A model generated the notes under the pieces. It searched no databases. It was not told the origin of the DNA and worked only from the letters and a program-made list of their open reading frames with translations. Positions 62,069 to 64,000 of a DNA stretch of 64,000 nucleotides are shown in pieces; position 1 is the stretch's first letter; every line of letters begins with the position of its first letter. Made by a program: the position numbers and the translations under genes. Source of the DNA: Rhytidiadelphus loreus. Lineage: Eukaryota > Streptophyta > Bryopsida > Hypnales > Hylocomiaceae. The stretch is taken from NCBI GenBank assembly GCA_947034895.1, contig OX344762.1:28562760-28626759 (forward strand), given 5' to 3'.

Positions 62069-64000
62069 ATGGCGGCTCTGCGGCAAGTCACAAATGTGAC
62101 AGCACTGAGATACGGCGCCTCGCCCAAGACCGAGGCGAAGGCCGACTCTTCGGCTCGCCGTCTCAACATGGCCGTGGGCTTGGAATCCTCTTCCTCGACC
62201 ATGGCAGGCGCAACCCTAAGAACCAACGCAATGCGCCCTGTGGTTGAGAACAAGAAGACGAGGACATTGAGCGTGGTGAGCCAGGCTGCAATCCTCGAGA
62301 CAGAGAAGGAGCTGGAGTTGAACATCGCTGACGACGTCACGCAGGTTGGGAACTTCCTAATTTATTGAATTAGATTATAATTTGGGGGTTTGGAGAGGGT
62401 TTTCATTGGATTGGACTGGATTGGATTGGATTAGATGGTGTTTTTTAATTTCTATCGTGCTTGTGATTTTTTTCGCAGTTGATTGGGAAGACACCGATGG
62501 TGTACCTTAACACTGTCGTGGACGGCTGTGTCGCGAATATTGCGGCCAAGCTGGAGATCATGGAGCCTTGCTGCAGTGTCAAGGATAGGTTTGTGTCTGC
62601 AAGCCTTACGAGCCTTTGGGAGTGGATGCTTGTAGGTTTGTGAAGCGCGGATGCAATCTTCCCAGAGATTTGAAGATTTTGGGATTCATTTTTTGAGTGT
62701 GAAGCTTGTGGGATGATACTGGAACCTGGACTGTCTGATTGCGAATATTTGTTCATTGGCATAACTTATGTAGTATCGCCATTTCTACTGGTTTGTAACT
62801 ATTAATCTCAGTGGCAAAATTAGTGATTTAAGTGGTGAGAAGGCAATCGTGAGTAGTTGGTGTAAGTGTTGGTCGTCACTTTGACGTACGAGTCAACCCG
62901 TTGATGCGATTTGGAACTTTTTGTGTTCATTATCTTAAATAGGTTTAGTTTTAGATATTTTGTAATCATTGAAAGTGAGTTTATTGCTGAGGCGTTTTAT
63001 TTGTCTCAACGTGCAGGATTGGGTTTAGCATGATTACTGATGCGGAGGGTAAGGGTGCAATTACCCCTGGAAAGGTAACGGGCTTTGTGCAATTGGAATT
63101 TCGTTTGGAATTACTATGTGGTTTACTTTATCTATACATTCGTAGAATGTATCAGTTGTATGTGATTCTATTTGGCATCATGGAGCGTTTTTGGATTTAG
63201 CTCCCTGGATTCTCTCTTAATAGGTGAGACTAGCTACTCTTGGGACAGTCACAGTACTGAGCAAGTTTTTAATCCTTGCATTCTCATCCTACTCCCACAA
63301 ATATCCAGGTTGATCTTCTTAACAAGTCCTAGTTGTGTTAAAAAAACAGAGTACCCTTGTGGAGCCAACCAGTGGAAATACTGGTATTGGTTTGGCTTTC
63401 ATTGCTGCCGCCAAAGGTTACAAGCTCATCCTCACCATGCCTGCCTCAATGAGTTTGGAGCGACGTATCTTGTTGAGGGCCTTCGGTGCTCAGCTCATTC
63501 TTACCGACCCCGCCAAGGGAATGAAAGGCGCTGTCCAAAAGGCTGAAGAAATTGTGAAGAAGACTCCCAATTCCTATATGCTTCAACAATTTGAGAATCC
63601 GGCAAACCCTAAGGTATCTCATACAACTTATGGCGGTTACTATATTTGAGTCTGATATTTCTTCTATTCATAATGATCTTTCTCCCACAAAGGAAAAGCT
63701 TGTGTTCTGTAGAAGGATTGCAGAGGGGTGCTAATTCAGTTTTCTGTTACGTAGGTTCATTTTGAGACTACCGGGCCTGAGATCTGGGAAGACACAGCTG
63801 GAAAGGTTGACATTTTTGTTTCCGGCATTGGAACTGGTGGAACTGTAACTGGAGCTGGTCGCTACTTGAAAAGCAAAAACCCTGACGTTAAAGTGAGCGT
63901 TTTGAATTTTCAGTCTCTAGTTGCATCTTGAAATTCTGCACTTGTAATAACATTCCTGATGCCTGCAAATTTGTCCTACGCCTGTTTTTGTGGACATTAC
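62069..64000 (+). CDS. Cysteine synthase (O-acetylserine thiol-lyase), organellar form, 3' end outside window
   Basis: Exons 62069-62344, 62479-62588, 63017-63074, 63350-63613 and 63755-63892 are all GT-AG and in frame, giving 282 residues before the window ends in the next intron. The enzyme is PLP-dependent and makes cysteine from O-acetylserine and sulfide. Residues 1 to about 85 are a Ser/Thr/Ala/Arg-rich leader, probably for plastid or mitochondrion. The catalytic part starts [10 protein letters not shown]. Lys127 in SVKDR is the PLP-binding lysine, TSGNTG (155-160) is the substrate loop, and [12 protein letters not shown] in exon 5 is the phosphate-binding loop. No lesion is seen. The C-terminal third is missing only because the window ends. 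Confidence 0.93.

Noticed and set aside
1..64000. tRNA or rRNA genes, CRISPR arrays, LTR retrotransposons
   Set aside because: I looked for tRNA B-box-like words, regular spacer arrays, gag-pol motifs and long terminal direct repeats, and saw none I could support. A dedicated program could still find a weak one.

Overview
The window is nuclear DNA of a land plant. It has AT-rich intergenic DNA, GT-AG introns, nuclear genes with organelle-type leader peptides (a cysteine synthase, a probable thylakoid-lumen protein, an acylphosphatase) and plant-type DNA transposons. I cannot name the species. A non-seed plant such as a bryophyte or lycophyte is my guess, based on general character only.

Layout. 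1-2.2 kb: AC-rich, degenerate periodic DNA. 2.3-3.4 kb: a small two-exon gene of unknown function (+). 3.4-9.2 kb: gene-poor, with three small inverted-repeat elements. 9.2-9.4 kb: a small zinc-ribbon protein gene (-). 9.5-14.5 kb: no gene seen. 14.56-49.82 kb: one large composite transposon. 49.8-54.2 kb: gene-poor, with another inverted-repeat element and a foldback element. 54.3-55.2 kb: probable thylakoid-lumen protein (-). 56.2-57.5 kb: acylphosphatase (+). 57.5-62.0 kb: no gene seen. 62.07 kb to the window end: organellar-type cysteine synthase (+), cut by the window.

The composite transposon is the main result. Positions 14557-49816 are bounded by an imperfect 43-bp terminal inverted repeat and a perfect 10-bp target-site duplication (ATGATGGTAC), which fits a Mutator-like element (MULE). 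It carries two divergent genes. On the minus strand is a MULE transposase with a WRKY-GCM1-like zinc finger, a DDE-type core and a C-terminal SWIM finger. On the plus strand is an 11-exon gene that joins a ParB/sulfiredoxin-like DGNHR domain to a permuted DNA methyltransferase-like domain, an architecture otherwise familiar from phages and bacterial mobile DNA. The element also has 13 copies of an 18-20 bp palindrome (consensus ACCTCTCGGCGCCGAGAGGT) in its introns and 3' flank. I saw none in the rest of the window. A ParB-like protein and a repeated palindrome in the same element suggest a parS-like or methylation-control system, but that link is inference.

Inside exon 7 of the ParB-methyltransferase gene sits a 19,396-bp CACTA (En/Spm) element (27740-47135) with 3-bp target-site duplications (ATG). 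It has its own TNP2-type transposase (+) and a Transposase_24/TNPA-like gene (-). Removing it with one ATG copy restores the host exon in frame. The spliced host gene then totals 3,435 nt, a multiple of three, with one in-frame TGA. All three large transposon genes carry apparent lesions, so this copy of the nested structure looks decayed.
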